DNA of 64,000 nt from Pseudoxanthomonas mexicana (GTDB lineage Bacteria > Pseudomonadota > Gammaproteobacteria > Xanthomonadales > Xanthomonadaceae): contig NZ_LSIF01000055.1 in NCBI RefSeq assembly GCF_001556105.1, forward strand, positions 1 to 64,000. Reading direction: 5' to 3'. Under the pieces are notes generated by a model, which saw only the letters and a list, made by a program, of their open reading frames with translations, searched no databases and was not told where the DNA came from. Below are positions 8,828-17,796 of this stretch, piece after piece. How positions within the stretch are numbered: the first letter of the stretch is position 1; every line of letters starts with the position of its first letter. The translations under genes were made by a program, and so were the position numbers.

Positions 8828-10132
8828 ATGCCCCGTCTCCGCTGGTCGAGCGCCCTTGCAGGGCGGTGTGCCGTGCTCCTGCTGTCCACGGGATGGATGG
8901 CCGCCTGTGCGCAGGCCGACAAGCCGGGGAATGCCGCGCAACCCGCACCTGCACCCATCGTGGAACGCCGGCAGCCTCCCGCGCCCGCAGGTGCCGCACA
9001 GCCGGATCTCGCCGTCATGCCAGACGGTGCCCTGTTGCTGAGTTGGTTGGAGCCGATGGGCGAGGCGGGCCATCGCCTGCGCTTCAGCCGCTTGCCCGCC
9101 AGGACAGTGGAATGGGAGCCGCCGCGCACGATCGCCGAGGGCGCGACGTGGTTCGTCAACTGGTCGGATACGCCGCATGTCTACGCGTTGCCGGACGGTT
9201 CGTTGTGGGCGCACTGGCTGCGCAGCACCGGGCCGTCGCGGATGGACTACGGCATCGATCTGGTGCGTTCCGGCGACGGTGGAGCGACGTGGAGCGAACC
9301 GCAACTGGTGCACCCGTCCGGCACGCCGGGCGACCACGGCTTCGTGACGTTCTGGCCGCAGGCGCGCGACCGGCTGGGCATCGCGTGGCTGGACAGCCGC
9401 CAGAAGGCGGCTGCCGGGCGCGCCGGGCATGACGACGGCGGACATGACCACGCAGGCGGTGCCGCGATGATGCTGCGCGCCGCGACCTACGATGCGCAGG
9501 CGACGCAGCAGGGCGAGTGGCCGCTCGACACGTCCACCTGCGATTGCTGCACCACCTCGTCCGCAGTGACGGACCGTGGCGTCGTAGTCGTCTACCGTGG
9601 ACGCAGCGCTGGCGAGATCCGCGATACGCGCATCGTGCGCTTCGACGGCGAACGCTGGACGGCGCCACGCGACGTGCATGCGGATGGCTGGCAGATCGCG
9701 GGTTGCCCGGTCAACGGGCCGGTGACGGTCGCCGCTGGCGCTGCGGTGTGGGTCGCGTGGTACACGGAAGCCGGTGGCGTGCCGGAAGTGCGCGCGACGC
9801 GTTCCGATGATGCGGGCGATACCTTCGCTGCACCGGTGACGCTGGCGAAAGGCTCGCAGGTGTTGGGCCGCCTCGGCCTGGCGCAGGGTAATGGCCACCT
9901 GCTGGTGAGTTGGCTGGAGCAGGCACAGGACGAACGCCAGACGCTGGTGCTCGCCCGCTACGACGAAGGATGGGCAGGCGCACAGCGTGTCGACGTCGCC
10001 ACACTGTCCGCACGCGGTCGTGCCAGCGGCATTCCGCGCCTGCAATGGCATGACGGTGCGGCATGGCTGGCGTGGACGGACGTGGCCGGCGACGCACCGC
10101 GCCTGCAGGCCGCGCGCGTGGCATTTCCGTGA
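8828..10132 (+). CDS. BNR/sialidase-fold lipoprotein with Cys and His metal-site-like motifs
   Basis: A 434-residue lipoprotein: the signal peptide ends in WMAAC. The ATG at 8828 has GGAAG seven bases upstream and is preferred over a TTG at 8810. The mature part is a beta-propeller-like series of Asp-box repeats ([27 protein letters not shown]) and would usually be called a sialidase-family or BNR protein. A sialidase active site is not evident. Two features suggest a metal link: a His/Asp loop near residues 201-211 ([11 protein letters not shown]) and CDCC at residues 238-241, with a later GCPVNGP. The DUF2946 gene and a TonB receptor follow on the same strand, which supports a metal-uptake setting. 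Catalysis is not claimed. Confidence 0.8.
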   Translation: MPRLRWSSALAGRCAVLLLSTGWMAACAQADKPGNAAQPAPAPIVERRQPPAPAGAAQPDLAVMPDGALLLSWLEPMGEAGHRLRFSRLPARTVEWEPPRTIAEGATWFVNWSDTPHVYALPDGSLWAHWLRSTGPSRMDYGIDLVRSGDGGATWSEPQLVHPSGTPGDHGFVTFWPQARDRLGIAWLDSRQKAAAGRAGHDDGGHDHAGGAAMMLRAATYDAQATQQGEWPLDTSTCDCCTTSSAVTDRGVVVVYRGRSAGEIRDTRIVRFDGERWTAPRDVHADGWQIAGCPVNGPVTVAAGAAVWVAWYTEAGGVPEVRATRSDDAGDTFAAPVTLAKGSQVLGRLGLAQGNGHLLVSWLEQAQDERQTLVLARYDEGWAGAQRVDVATLSARGRASGIPRLQWHDGAAWLAWTDVAGDAPRLQAARVAFP

Positions 10133-10184
10133 TGCGCACGGGTGCGACACTCGGTCGCAGCTGATGCCGGCGATCCATGACGCA

Positions 10185-10190
10185 TAGAAT
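10185..10190 (+). promoter_or_regulatory. -10-like TAGAAT upstream of the DUF2946 ORF
   Basis: TAGAAT is followed by six bases (CGCGTG) and then GTG at 10197, the spacing expected for a leaderless message. A partial -35 (CTGATG) lies 18 bases upstream. There is no Shine-Dalgarno sequence before either possible GTG start. Confidence 0.45.
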
Positions 10191-10196
10191 CGCGTG

Positions 10197-10589
10197 GTGA
10201 TCCGCTCGTCCGCTTTCTTCCGACCGATGCTGCAACTGGCCCTCGTGGCGACGCTGCTGATGGCGTTCGCGCCGTCGGTCACGCGCTGGGTCGCCAGCGC
10301 CGGTACCCAGGTGCTGGCCGGTTGGACCGAGCTGTGTACGACCGAGGGCACCAGGTGGGTCGACACCCGTCTTGAATCGCCGGTCGAGAAATCACCAGCG
10401 GGGGTGCAGATGGGTGCGGATTGCGCCTACTGCGTCTTGGCGAAGGCCCTGCCGTTGCTGCTGCTCGGCATCGTGCTGCTGTTTCCGCGACTCGCCGCAT
10501 GCGTCTTCGGCAGTGCCGCAACGCTTCCACGAGCGAGGCGCTTGCGCCTGCGTGGCCTCGGCGGACAAGGACCGCCCGTCCTGCTCTGA
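10197..10589 (+). CDS. DUF2946 protein, candidate copper-sensing upstream ORF (CruR-like)
   Basis: A 130-residue DUF2946 protein: an N-terminal hydrophobic segment ([15 protein letters not shown]), an extracytoplasmic loop, the CxxC motif DCAYC (C76 and C79), a second hydrophobic segment ([13 protein letters not shown]) and a basic tail. The start is one of two adjacent GTG codons (10194 or 10197); 10197 sits exactly six bases after TAGAAT. From memory, a DUF2946 ORF (CruR) upstream of a TonB receptor in Bordetella acts as a copper-responsive leader ORF whose CxxC senses copper during translation. Here the same order is found: this gene, a hairpin, then the receptor 62 bases on. A structural role in the membrane is the alternative. 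Confidence 0.75.
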   Translation: MIRSSAFFRPMLQLALVATLLMAFAPSVTRWVASAGTQVLAGWTELCTTEGTRWVDTRLESPVEKSPAGVQMGADCAYCVLAKALPLLLLGIVLLFPRLAACVFGSAATLPRARRLRLRGLGGQGPPVLL

Positions 10590-10613
10590 ACCACAAGCCT
10601 GCTGATTGAACGT

Positions 10614-10629
10614 GCGGCCTGCGCGCCGC
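10614..10629 (+). promoter_or_regulatory. hairpin between DUF2946 stop and receptor ribosome binding site
   Basis: GCGGC (10614-10618) pairs with GCCGC (10625-10629) around a six-base loop, and G-U pairs can extend the stem. It lies between the DUF2946 stop (10589) and the GGAG (10643-10646) of the receptor, so it could couple receptor expression to translation of the upstream ORF. The stem is short. Confidence 0.35.
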
Positions 10630-10651
10630 GTCCTTGTGCTTTGGAGTTTCC

Positions 10652-12853
10652 ATGTCCCTGATATTCCGGGCGACGCCGCGTGCGTCGTGCCTGTCCGTGG
10701 CCGTTGCCGCGGTCCTGTCGTTCCCCTTCGTCGCGCTCGCCACCGAATCCGTCGTGCTGCCCGACGGCTCGCGCGCCACCCAGCTCGATACCATCGAAGT
10801 CAAAGGCCACAATGCCGGACTCGAGCAGTCCGCGGGCACCGGCACGCGCCTGGCCTTGAGCCTGATGGAAACGCCGGCGTCCGTTACGGTGATCGACCGC
10901 GGCACGCTCGACGCGCGTGGCGTGCGTACCACGCAGGAAGCGCTGGCCGGCATTCCCGGCCTGACCGTCGCATCGCCGCCGGGCAATGGCAACGCGGTGA
11001 CGTACCGCGGCTTCTCCGGCAGCCAGATCACCCAGCTGTTCAACGGCATCGACGTGCAGTACGCCAGCATCGCGGCGCGGCCCGTGGATGCATGGCAGTA
11101 CGAGCGTGTCGAGGCGATCGGCGGGCCTTCGAGTTTCCTGTACGGCGCAGGTGCGGTCGGCGGCAGTATCAACTACGTCACCCGCCTTGCGCGGCTGGAT
11201 CGTGACGAGGCGGCAGTACAGGCCGCTTGGGGTTCGTTCCGCGACGGCACGCTGGCGATGGGCGCCAACCTGCGTGCGGGCGGCGACGATGCCCGGCAGG
11301 CGGTCCGCGTGGATGCGAGCGCACGCGATGCGGAGAGCTGGGTCGATGGGCAGCGGCGTGAAGCGTTTGCGCTGGCGGCGTCCTGGCTGGTGCAACTTGC
11401 GCCCACGCTGCACCACACGCTGGCGGTCGAATACCAGCAGGAGGACAGCCATCGTCCCTACTGGGGCACGCCCGTGCGCCAACCTGCGGCAGGGCACCTG
11501 TCCGTGCTGCCCGAGACCGTCGGCCGCAACTACAACGTCGCCGATGGCTACTACGGCCAGGACGTACGCTGGGTGCGCTCGCTGCTGGAATGGACGCCGG
11601 GCGAGCGCGATACCGTGCGCAACACCGTTTACCTCTACGACGCCCTGCGTGATTTCCGCAATGTCGAAAGCTATCGCCTGACCGCCAGCAATGACGGGGT
11701 AGTCCGCTCCGGCACGCTGCTGCAGCGGCACGACCAGCAGCTCGTCGGCAACCGGCTGGAGTGGGCGCACACCGGTACGCTGTTCGGGCTGCCTACGCAA
11801 TGGGCGACGGGGCTGGACGTCAGCTACAACCGGCAGACGCGATTTCCGCAGTTGTTGTCGGCGACCGTGGACACGGTGCCACTGGATGCGGTCACGCCGG
11901 GCCGTTTCCTCGATGTGCCTGGCGCAACGGTCGCCCATACGCCGGACCGTACCAATCGCCTGCACACGCAGGCACTGTTTGTCGAGAACCTGACCGAGCT
12001 GACATCGTCGCTGTCGCTGCTGACCGGGCTGCGTCGCGACCGTATCGCCCTGGACGTGGTCAACCACCGCGCGGTGTCCGCGACCAACCCGGCGCGTTTC
12101 CAACGGACGTACACGCCGACCACGGGGCGTGCCGCGCTGAACTGGGCGATCACGCCGCAGGCAAGTGGCTACCTTCAATACAGCACGGCCGCCGATCCAC
12201 CGGCCGGCATCCTCAGCACGGCCACCTTCGCCACGCTGCGCGACTTCGATCTAAGCACCGGTCGCCAGGGCGAAATAGGCGCAAAGTTCCAATCACGCGA
12301 CGGACGCCGCTTCGCCACGCTGGCGGCGTATCGCATCGTGCGACGCAACCTCGCGATCACCGATCCCGCCAATGCGGGACAGACGTTGCCAGTCGGCCAG
12401 CAATCGTCGCGCGGCGTGGAGGCGGCGTTCGGCTGGCGGCCCTTCGATGCACTGCGTGTCGAGGGCAATCTGGCCTGGGTCGATGCCACGCTGGACGATT
12501 TCTACGAGAACGCAGGCGGTGTGCCCGTCTCGCGCGCGGGCAACCGGCCTGCCAATACCCCTTCGCGCGTCGGCAACCTGTGGCTGGATTACTCCTTCGG
12601 TCCGCGTTGGTCGACCGGGCTGGATCTGCGCGGCGTGTCGTCGCGCTACGCCAACGCGGCCAACACCCTGTCCACGGCGGGCTACGCGACGTGGGGCGCA
12701 CACCTGGCCTTCAAGGTCGGCGACAGCACCGAGGTGACGCTGCGTGGCCGCAACCTCGGCGACCGCACGCATGCCGTCTACGCGCTGGGCGGCACGATGG
12801 TCTACCTTGGCGATCCGCGCAGTTGGGAGGTCGTCCTGCGCAAGACGTTCTGA
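10652..12853 (+). CDS. TonB-dependent receptor, probably copper or metallophore uptake
   Basis: A 733-residue outer membrane receptor. After the signal peptide comes a TonB-box-like region (TQLDTIEVKG), then the plug domain (ETPASVTVIDRGTLDARGV, PSSFLYGAGAVGGSINYVTR). The beta-barrel ends in VVLRKTF with a terminal phenylalanine. The ATG at 10652 has GGAG at 10643-10646 and is preferred over an upstream TTG. By sequence style it belongs with siderophore-type receptors (plug with PSSxLYGxGxxGGxINYVTR). The DUF2946 gene immediately upstream argues for copper or a copper-binding compound as substrate. That substrate is inferred, not shown. Confidence 0.9.
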   Translation: MSLIFRATPRASCLSVAVAAVLSFPFVALATESVVLPDGSRATQLDTIEVKGHNAGLEQSAGTGTRLALSLMETPASVTVIDRGTLDARGVRTTQEALAGIPGLTVASPPGNGNAVTYRGFSGSQITQLFNGIDVQYASIAARPVDAWQYERVEAIGGPSSFLYGAGAVGGSINYVTRLARLDRDEAAVQAAWGSFRDGTLAMGANLRAGGDDARQAVRVDASARDAESWVDGQRREAFALAASWLVQLAPTLHHTLAVEYQQEDSHRPYWGTPVRQPAAGHLSVLPETVGRNYNVADGYYGQDVRWVRSLLEWTPGERDTVRNTVYLYDALRDFRNVESYRLTASNDGVVRSGTLLQRHDQQLVGNRLEWAHTGTLFGLPTQWATGLDVSYNRQTRFPQLLSATVDTVPLDAVTPGRFLDVPGATVAHTPDRTNRLHTQALFVENLTELTSSLSLLTGLRRDRIALDVVNHRAVSATNPARFQRTYTPTTGRAALNWAITPQASGYLQYSTAADPPAGILSTATFATLRDFDLSTGRQGEIGAKFQSRDGRRFATLAAYRIVRRNLAITDPANAGQTLPVGQQSSRGVEAAFGWRPFDALRVEGNLAWVDATLDDFYENAGGVPVSRAGNRPANTPSRVGNLWLDYSFGPRWSTGLDLRGVSSRYANAANTLSTAGYATWGAHLAFKVGDSTEVTLRGRNLGDRTHAVYALGGTMVYLGDPRSWEVVLRKTF

Positions 12854-12962
12854 TGTGGGTCGTGCACGGCCGCGACGCGGTGGTCGGGTCAGGTCGCGGC
12901 TGTTGACGACACGGGCGGGGCTGGCGCGGATCACGCTGATCGGCGTCGGCATCCGTCCGGTC

Positions 12963-13163
12963 ATGATGCAGACGACGCAGCAGCGCCGTGCCTGCGAGAA
13001 CCACCAGGTCAACGAGCGCCTGCGTACGCTGATGGCCGTCTACAGGACGCTGGGCGGCTCGTTCACTGGCGATCTCGACGTCGATCCCGCGCATCTTCGC
13101 GAACGACGGCAGCGCGCGGCGCAGGTGGCACGGGTGCCGGTGCCGCCCTCGACGCAGGATTGA
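12963..13163 (+). CDS. short protein or gene remnant of unknown function
   Basis: A possible 66-residue product with a protein-like helical stretch (NERLRTLMAVYRTLGGSFTG then DLDVDPAHLRERRQRAAQ). The same frame stays open upstream to about 12900 (ARITLIGVGIRPVMMQ) and further back into the receptor gene in a different frame. The true start is therefore unknown, and no ribosome binding site is visible before ATG 12963. LMAVYRTLGG faintly recalls the C-terminal LVxLYKALGGG of TolC-type efflux proteins, so a degenerate fragment is possible. I do not recognise it as a known family. It lies between the receptor and the convergent regA gene. Confidence 0.35.
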   Translation: MMQTTQQRRACENHQVNERLRTLMAVYRTLGGSFTGDLDVDPAHLRERRQRAAQVARVPVPPSTQD

Positions 13164-13198
13164 CGAGGGGGTCCGACCGCGATCCATCGCACCGACCG

Positions 13199-13750
13199 CT
13201 ATTCGTCGATCCAGCGACGCTCGGGACCGGGCCGCTTGGCCAGCTTGCGCTGCAGCGAGCGCCGGTGCATGCCCAGCAGGCGCGCGGCAGCCGAGATGTT
13301 GCCTTCGGTCTCGGCCAGGGCCTGTTGGATGTGTTCCCACTCCAGTCGGCTCAGCGGCGTCATGGTGTCGTCGGTGGCGCCGGTGTCTTCCGTAGCGGCG
13401 GGGGCTTCCAGCCCCAGCGCACGCAGGATGGTCGGCACCGTCGCCGGCTTCGGCAAATAGTCGTCGGCGCCGCGCTTGATCGATTCCACCGCGGTGGCCA
13501 CGCTCGCGTAGCCGGTGACCAGCAGGATCTGCATGTCGGCGCGCAACGCGCGCAGGGGCTCGATCAGGGTCAGGCCGGAATCGGCGCCCAGTTTCAGGTC
13601 CACCAGCGCGAAGTCGGGCTGGTACTCGCGTGCCCGCGCCAGTGCGCTGGCGGCGTCCAGCGCGATCTCGGTCTCGATGCCCTTGCGTGCCAGGCTGCGC
13701 TGCAGCGTGCGCGCGTAGAGTTCGTCGTCGTCGACCAGCAGGCCTTTCAT
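13199..13750 (-). CDS. regA: RegA/PrrA/ActR-family redox response regulator
   Basis: A 183-residue two-component regulator. The receiver has the acidic pair DDD near the start, phospho-acceptor Asp51 (FALVDLKLG), the Thr/Gly of LLVTGYAS and the Lys of LPKPA. The C-terminal Fis-type helix-turn-helix GNISAAARLLGMHRRSLQRK is typical of RegA. It lies 13 bases downstream of the matching RegB kinase in one transcription unit. In other proteobacteria RegA/PrrA controls respiration, energy and redox genes in answer to the quinone pool. The receiver-HTH linker is longer and more acidic (Glu/Asp/Thr-rich) than the usual proline linker. Confidence 0.92.
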   Translation of the reverse strand: MKGLLVDDDELYARTLQRSLARKGIETEIALDAASALARAREYQPDFALVDLKLGADSGLTLIEPLRALRADMQILLVTGYASVATAVESIKRGADDYLPKPATVPTILRALGLEAPAATEDTGATDDTMTPLSRLEWEHIQQALAETEGNISAAARLLGMHRRSLQRKLAKRPGPERRWIDE

Positions 13751-13763
13751 CGGATGTCTCTCA

Positions 13764-14999
13764 TCAGGGGGTCTCGTCGTGGCCTGCCACCGGCAGGCGG
13801 AATTGCACCTGCACGCCCTTCGGCGGCACGGCGCGCATGGTCATGCGTCCGCCCAGCCGCTCGATGGTGGCGTGCGACAGGGCCAGGCCCACGCCCATGC
13901 CCTCGGGCTTGCTGGTGCGGAACAGCTGTTCGGACTGGAACGGCAGGGCCTCATGGAAGCCGTTGCCGTAGTCGCGCACGGTGCCGACCAGCGCCTCGCC
14001 TTCGCAGCGCAGGTCCAGGTCCACGCGTTGCGAACCAGCCTGTCGGCTGGCGTCGGCGGCATTGTTCAGCAGCGCCTGCAGCAGATGGCCGGTGGACGCA
14101 TCGGTGGCCAGCCACGGCGGCAGCGCGCCGGTGCGTTGCAGTTCCACCGTCGGGCGGATCAGTTGCCAGCGCTGCACCACGTCGTCCAGGTCGACGCGCT
14201 GGTGCACGCCCATGTCGGCCGAGGCAGCGAGGGCGCGCACGCGGTCGCGACACAGGTCGATGAGCTGGCGCATGGTGCCGGCGTCCTCGCGGATGTCGGG
14301 TTCGGACGCCTGCTCGCGGATGTCCTCGGTCAGCAGCGTCATCGTGGCCAGCGGGGTGTTCAGTTCGTGCGCGACGGCCGCGGCATGCGTGGCCAGCGCG
14401 ACGATGCCCTCGTTGCGGGCGAAGCGCTCGCGCAGGCGCGCCAGTTCCTGCTCCCGCAGGCGCAGGGCGGCGACCAGCCGGGTGGAGAAGTACAGCACCA
14501 CGGCCGCCGACAGCACGAAATTCACCCCCATGCCCCACAGGTGCACGTTGAAGTTGTCGCCATGCAGGTGCGGCAGCGGACGGCCGAACACCGCCGTCAG
14601 GATGTAGCCCAGCAGGCAGGCGATGCCAGTGGCCATCACCCAACGCAGCGGCAGGGCCAACGACGACACCGCGATCAGCAGCAGGAACATCGAGCTGAAC
14701 GGATTGCCGATGCCGCCGCTCCAGGCGACCAGCCAGGACAGCACGACCACGTCCACCAGCATGTGGGCGAAGGCTTCCGCAGGGGTTTCCTCGCCGGCGC
14801 GGCGACTGCGCCAGGTGGCATAGACGTTGAACAGCGCCAGCGCGCCGATGCCGGCCCACAGCGGCCAGCGCGGCAGGTCGATGCCGAGCACCCCCAGCGC
14901 CACCAGGACCGTCACCGCCTGGCCCACGATGGCCACCCAGCGCAGGTTGCACAGCGTGCGCAGGAACGACGGCGACAGGGTCAGCAGGGTATTCGGCAT
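13764..14999 (-). CDS. regB: RegB/PrrB-family redox sensor histidine kinase
   Basis: A 411-residue inner membrane kinase. Six membrane segments fill the first 185 residues. They include the RegB quinone-site heptapeptide GGIGNPF. The H-box is [15 protein letters not shown] with His211. A cysteine in LCRDRVRAL (Cys250) matches the redox-active Cys265 region of RegB. The ATPase domain has NNAADA, DYGNGF and GMGVGLALS. Partner: RegA, 13 bases downstream. The ATG at 14999 lies six bases after TAGCAT; an in-frame GTG at 15005 is possible but would lie upstream of the predicted transcript start. Divergent from ispG. Confidence 0.92.
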   Translation of the reverse strand: MPNTLLTLSPSFLRTLCNLRWVAIVGQAVTVLVALGVLGIDLPRWPLWAGIGALALFNVYATWRSRRAGEETPAEAFAHMLVDVVVLSWLVAWSGGIGNPFSSMFLLLIAVSSLALPLRWVMATGIACLLGYILTAVFGRPLPHLHGDNFNVHLWGMGVNFVLSAAVVLYFSTRLVAALRLREQELARLRERFARNEGIVALATHAAAVAHELNTPLATMTLLTEDIREQASEPDIREDAGTMRQLIDLCRDRVRALAASADMGVHQRVDLDDVVQRWQLIRPTVELQRTGALPPWLATDASTGHLLQALLNNAADASRQAGSQRVDLDLRCEGEALVGTVRDYGNGFHEALPFQSEQLFRTSKPEGMGVGLALSHATIERLGGRMTMRAVPPKGVQVQFRLPVAGHDETP

Positions 15000-15005
15000 G
15001 TTCAC

Positions 15006-15011
15006 ATGCTA
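15006..15011 (-). promoter_or_regulatory. -10-like TAGCAT, leaderless regB start
   Basis: On the minus strand TAGCAT is followed by GTGAAC and then the ATG at 14999. This spacing predicts transcription start at the ATG, and no Shine-Dalgarno is seen. The -35 is not clear. Confidence 0.45.
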
Positions 15012-15085
15012 GTGCAAGCACGCTGGCCGGGCCCGCGACATGGCGTCGCAGGGCGTGGCTGGCCGGCGCGACAGGTGGCCCACGC

Positions 15086-15091
15086 TACAAT
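15086..15091 (+). promoter_or_regulatory. -10-like TACAAT, leaderless ispG start
   Basis: TACAAT is followed by six bases (ACCGGC) and then the ATG at 15098. It differs from the consensus -10 at one base. No Shine-Dalgarno is present, so the ispG transcript probably starts at or beside the start codon. Confidence 0.5.
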
Positions 15092-15097
15092 ACCGGC

Positions 15098-16363
15098 ATG
15101 CACGACGCCGTCACCCGCCCCACGCCCCCCACCGACGCCGCGCCCTGGCCGCGCCGCATCACCCAGGCCGTCCAGATCGGCAACGCCACCGTCGGCGGTG
15201 GCCGACCGGTGGTGGTGCAGTCGATGACCAATACCGACACCGCCGACATCGCCGGCAGCGTGAAACAGGTGGCCGACCTCTGGCGCGCCGGCTCGGAAAT
15301 GGTCCGCCTGACGGTCAACAACCCGGAATCCGCCGCCGCCATCCCGCGGATCCGCGAGAAGCTGGAGATGATGGGCATCTCGGTGCCGCTGATCGGCGAC
15401 TTCCACTACAACGGCCACCAGCTGCTCGCGGGCGAACCGGCCTGCGCCGAGGCGCTGGCCAAGTACCGCATCAACCCAGGCAACGTCGGCTTCGGCAAGA
15501 AGAAGGACACCCAGTTCGCCCAGCTGATCGAGTTCGCGATCCGCTACGGCAAGCCCGTGCGCATCGGCGCCAACTGGGGCTCGCTGGATCAGGCGCTGGC
15601 GGCGCAGCTGATGGACGAGAACCACACGCGCGAGACGCCGTGGGACGCCGGCCGCGTGCTGCGCGAGGCGCTGATCCGCTCGGCGGTGGATTCGGCCGAG
15701 CGCGCCGTGGAGATCGGCCTGCCGCGCGACCGCATCGTGCTGTCGGCCAAGGTCAGCGGCGTGCAGGAACTGATCGCCGTGTATCGCGACATGGCGGCCC
15801 GCACCGATTTCGCCCTGCACCTGGGCCTGACCGAGGCCGGCATCGGCAGCAAGGGCATCGTCGCCTCGGCGGCCGCGCTGTCGGTGCTGTTGCAGGAAGG
15901 CATCGGCGACACCATCCGCATCTCGCTGACGCCGGAACCGGGACAGTCGCGCACGCAGGAAGTCATCGTCGCGCAGGAACTGCTGCAGACCACCGGCCTG
16001 CGCGCGTTCACGCCGATGGTCACCGCGTGCCCGGGCTGTGGCCGCACCACGTCGGAGTTCTTCCAGGAACTGGCCAAGGTCGTGCAGGAACACGTGCGCG
16101 GCAAGATGCCGGAATGGAAGGTCACCCATCCGGGCGCGGAGAACATGACGCTCGCGGTGATGGGCTGCGTGGTCAACGGCCCCGGCGAATCGCGCCACGC
16201 CAACATCGGCATCTCGCTGCCGGGCACCGGCGAGGCACCCGCTGCGCCGGTGTTCGTCGACGGCGAGAAGAAGATCACGTTGCGCGGCGAGAACATCGCG
16301 CATGAGTTCGTCGCGCTGATCGACGACTACGTCGAGAGCAAGTACGCGCGTGTCGCCGGCTGA
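15098..16363 (+). CDS. ispG: 4-hydroxy-3-methylbut-2-en-1-yl diphosphate synthase
   Basis: A 421-residue iron-sulfur enzyme of the non-mevalonate isoprenoid pathway. It reduces the cyclic diphosphate MEcPP to HMBPP. Seen in the sequence: [20 protein letters not shown] near the start, [12 protein letters not shown], the cluster cysteines in TACPGCGRT and a third in [10 protein letters not shown], and LPGTGE near the end. Length is that of the proteobacterial form with the inserted segment around the middle, longer than E. coli IspG (372). The PAP2 gene downstream overlaps it by 14 bases and so is co-transcribed. Confidence 0.97.
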   Translation: MHDAVTRPTPPTDAAPWPRRITQAVQIGNATVGGGRPVVVQSMTNTDTADIAGSVKQVADLWRAGSEMVRLTVNNPESAAAIPRIREKLEMMGISVPLIGDFHYNGHQLLAGEPACAEALAKYRINPGNVGFGKKKDTQFAQLIEFAIRYGKPVRIGANWGSLDQALAAQLMDENHTRETPWDAGRVLREALIRSAVDSAERAVEIGLPRDRIVLSAKVSGVQELIAVYRDMAARTDFALHLGLTEAGIGSKGIVASAAALSVLLQEGIGDTIRISLTPEPGQSRTQEVIVAQELLQTTGLRAFTPMVTACPGCGRTTSEFFQELAKVVQEHVRGKMPEWKVTHPGAENMTLAVMGCVVNGPGESRHANIGISLPGTGEAPAAPVFVDGEKKITLRGENIAHEFVALIDDYVESKYARVAG

Positions 16364-17042
16364 GAGGCTGTCCCAGGGCCGGCGCTTCATCGCCAGCCTG
16401 CTGCGCGAGCACGGCGGTCGCTTCGTCCTGCTGTTCCTCTGCCTGCTGGCACCGTTGTGGGTCTTCGTCGAACTTGCCGACGAAGTCCACGAACTGGAGG
16501 CGTTCTACTTCGACGCCCCGCTGCTGTGGCGCGCGCACGCGATGGCCGGGCCGGCGCTGGACCGTTTCTTCATCTTCATCTCGGCGATCGGCTACCAGTG
16601 GGGCGTGGTGCCGGTCGACATCGCGTTGACGACGGGCCTGCTGATCGCGCGGCGCTGGCGCGAGGCGACGTTCGCCGGCGTGTCCTTCGCCGGATCGGCG
16701 CTGCTGAACATGGCGACCAAGCAGTTCTTCCAGCGCGACCGGCCGACGTTGTGGGCATCGATCGCGCCCGAGCACACCTTCAGCTTCCCCAGCGGCCATG
16801 CGATGGGCTCGGCGACGCTGGCGATGGTGGTGGTGCTGCTGTGCTGGCACACGCGCTGGCGCTGGCTGGCGGTCGTCGTGGCGGGCAGCTTCGCGCTGCT
16901 CGTCGGCGTCTCGCGCATCTACCTGGGTGTGCACTATCCGTCCGACATCCTCGGCGGCTTCGCGGCCGGCATCGCGTGGGTGTCGGGGGTGTACCTGGTG
17001 CTGTATCGCATCCGTGCGCGACCGTGGCAGGTCGGAGGCTAG
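16350..17042 (+). CDS. PAP2-superfamily membrane phosphatase
   Basis: A 230-residue inner membrane phosphatase with about six membrane segments. All three PAP2 motifs are complete: [14 protein letters not shown] and [12 protein letters not shown]. The GTG start at 16350 lies inside the 3' end of ispG, a 14-base overlap. Likely substrates are lipid phosphates such as undecaprenyl diphosphate or phosphatidylglycerol phosphate. The coupling to an isoprenoid gene favours a polyprenyl phosphate, by inference only. A REP-like palindrome follows the stop codon. Confidence 0.88.
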   Translation: MSPAERLSQGRRFIASLLREHGGRFVLLFLCLLAPLWVFVELADEVHELEAFYFDAPLLWRAHAMAGPALDRFFIFISAIGYQWGVVPVDIALTTGLLIARRWREATFAGVSFAGSALLNMATKQFFQRDRPTLWASIAPEHTFSFPSGHAMGSATLAMVVVLLCWHTRWRWLAVVVAGSFALLVGVSRIYLGVHYPSDILGGFAAGIAWVSGVYLVLYRIRARPWQVGG

Positions 17043-17048
17043 GGTTGC

Positions 17049-17114
17049 TGTGGGAGCGACGTAAGTCGCGATAAACCGCCGCATAGTCTCATCGCGACTT
17101 ACGTCGCTCCCACA
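17049..17114. repeat. REP-like palindrome with 24-bp arms
   Basis: TGTGGGAGCGACGTAAGTCG plus CGAT (17049-17072) is repeated perfectly inverted at 17091-17114, with an 18-base spacer. The TGTGGGAGCGAC type is common between genes in Xanthomonadaceae. It lies between the convergent PAP2 and accessory-protein genes and probably ends transcription from both sides. Confidence 0.9.
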
Positions 17115-17129
17115 CCCTTCTTCGTGCCC

Positions 17130-17741
17130 TCACGGCGCGTAGGCCCGCTCGCGTTCTTCCTGCAGCCGCTGGCGCAGGTACTGGTCGCGGGTGAGGCCGG
17201 CGGGGATCGTCGTGCTGGCCATCACCTCCGCCACCACCTGCGCTTCGCGTGCCTTGTAGGACTGGAAGCGGGGATCGTTGGCCTGCTGCGCGGCGAACGC
17301 GGCCATGCGCTGGTCGGTGTGCGCGCGATAGCGGTCCGCCATGGCCGCAACGGCCTCGGCCTGTTGCGCAGGGTCGTCCACCGTCGCCTTCACCAGCGCG
17401 GTGCGCAGCAGCACGGCTTCGCCAGCGGACAGGCCGCCGTCGGCTTCGTAGCGGTCGATCTGCCGCGTGAGCGCGTCGGCGCGCTCGCTGCGCTCGACGG
17501 CGCGCAGCGACGACGCACGGGCGAAGAAGTCCTTCGCGTCGGCTTCGAAACGCTGGCGGTCGCGATGCGCCTGCGCCTGCGGTGTGGCCTGCAGCGACGC
17601 CAGCGCAGGGGAGGGCGTGTCGATCGTGTCGGACGCCGTACGCGTCGCGTCCGCCGGCATGCCCGGATCGTCCCGCATCCACCACAGCACGGCGGCCACG
17701 AAGACCAGGCAGGGCACCAGCAGCATCAGCAGTTTCTTCAT
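17130..17741 (-). CDS. membrane-anchored helical accessory protein, possible steric chaperone of the esterase
   Basis: A 203-residue protein with an N-terminal membrane anchor (LLMLLVPCLVFVAAVLWW), a short Pro/Thr linker, then almost entirely amphipathic helices rich in Ala, Arg, Gln and Glu. The layout matches lipase-specific foldases (Lif/LimA) and the PlcR-type phospholipase accessory proteins: one anchor, variable linker, periplasmic helical domain. I cannot see the RxxFDY motif of classical Lif proteins, so it would be a distant or unrelated member. It lies 55 bases downstream of the secreted pectinacetylesterase-family gene on the same strand, as foldases usually lie beside their enzyme. 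Confidence 0.6.
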   Translation of the reverse strand: MKKLLMLLVPCLVFVAAVLWWMRDDPGMPADATRTASDTIDTPSPALASLQATPQAQAHRDRQRFEADAKDFFARASSLRAVERSERADALTRQIDRYEADGGLSAGEAVLLRTALVKATVDDPAQQAEAVAAMADRYRAHTDQRMAAFAAQQANDPRFQSYKAREAQVVAEVMASTTIPAGLTRDQYLRQRLQEERERAYAP

Positions 17742-17796
17742 GCAGAACCCCGTGTGCGCCGGGACCGTCGAAGCGCGACGGTCCCGGGCGGAGACG

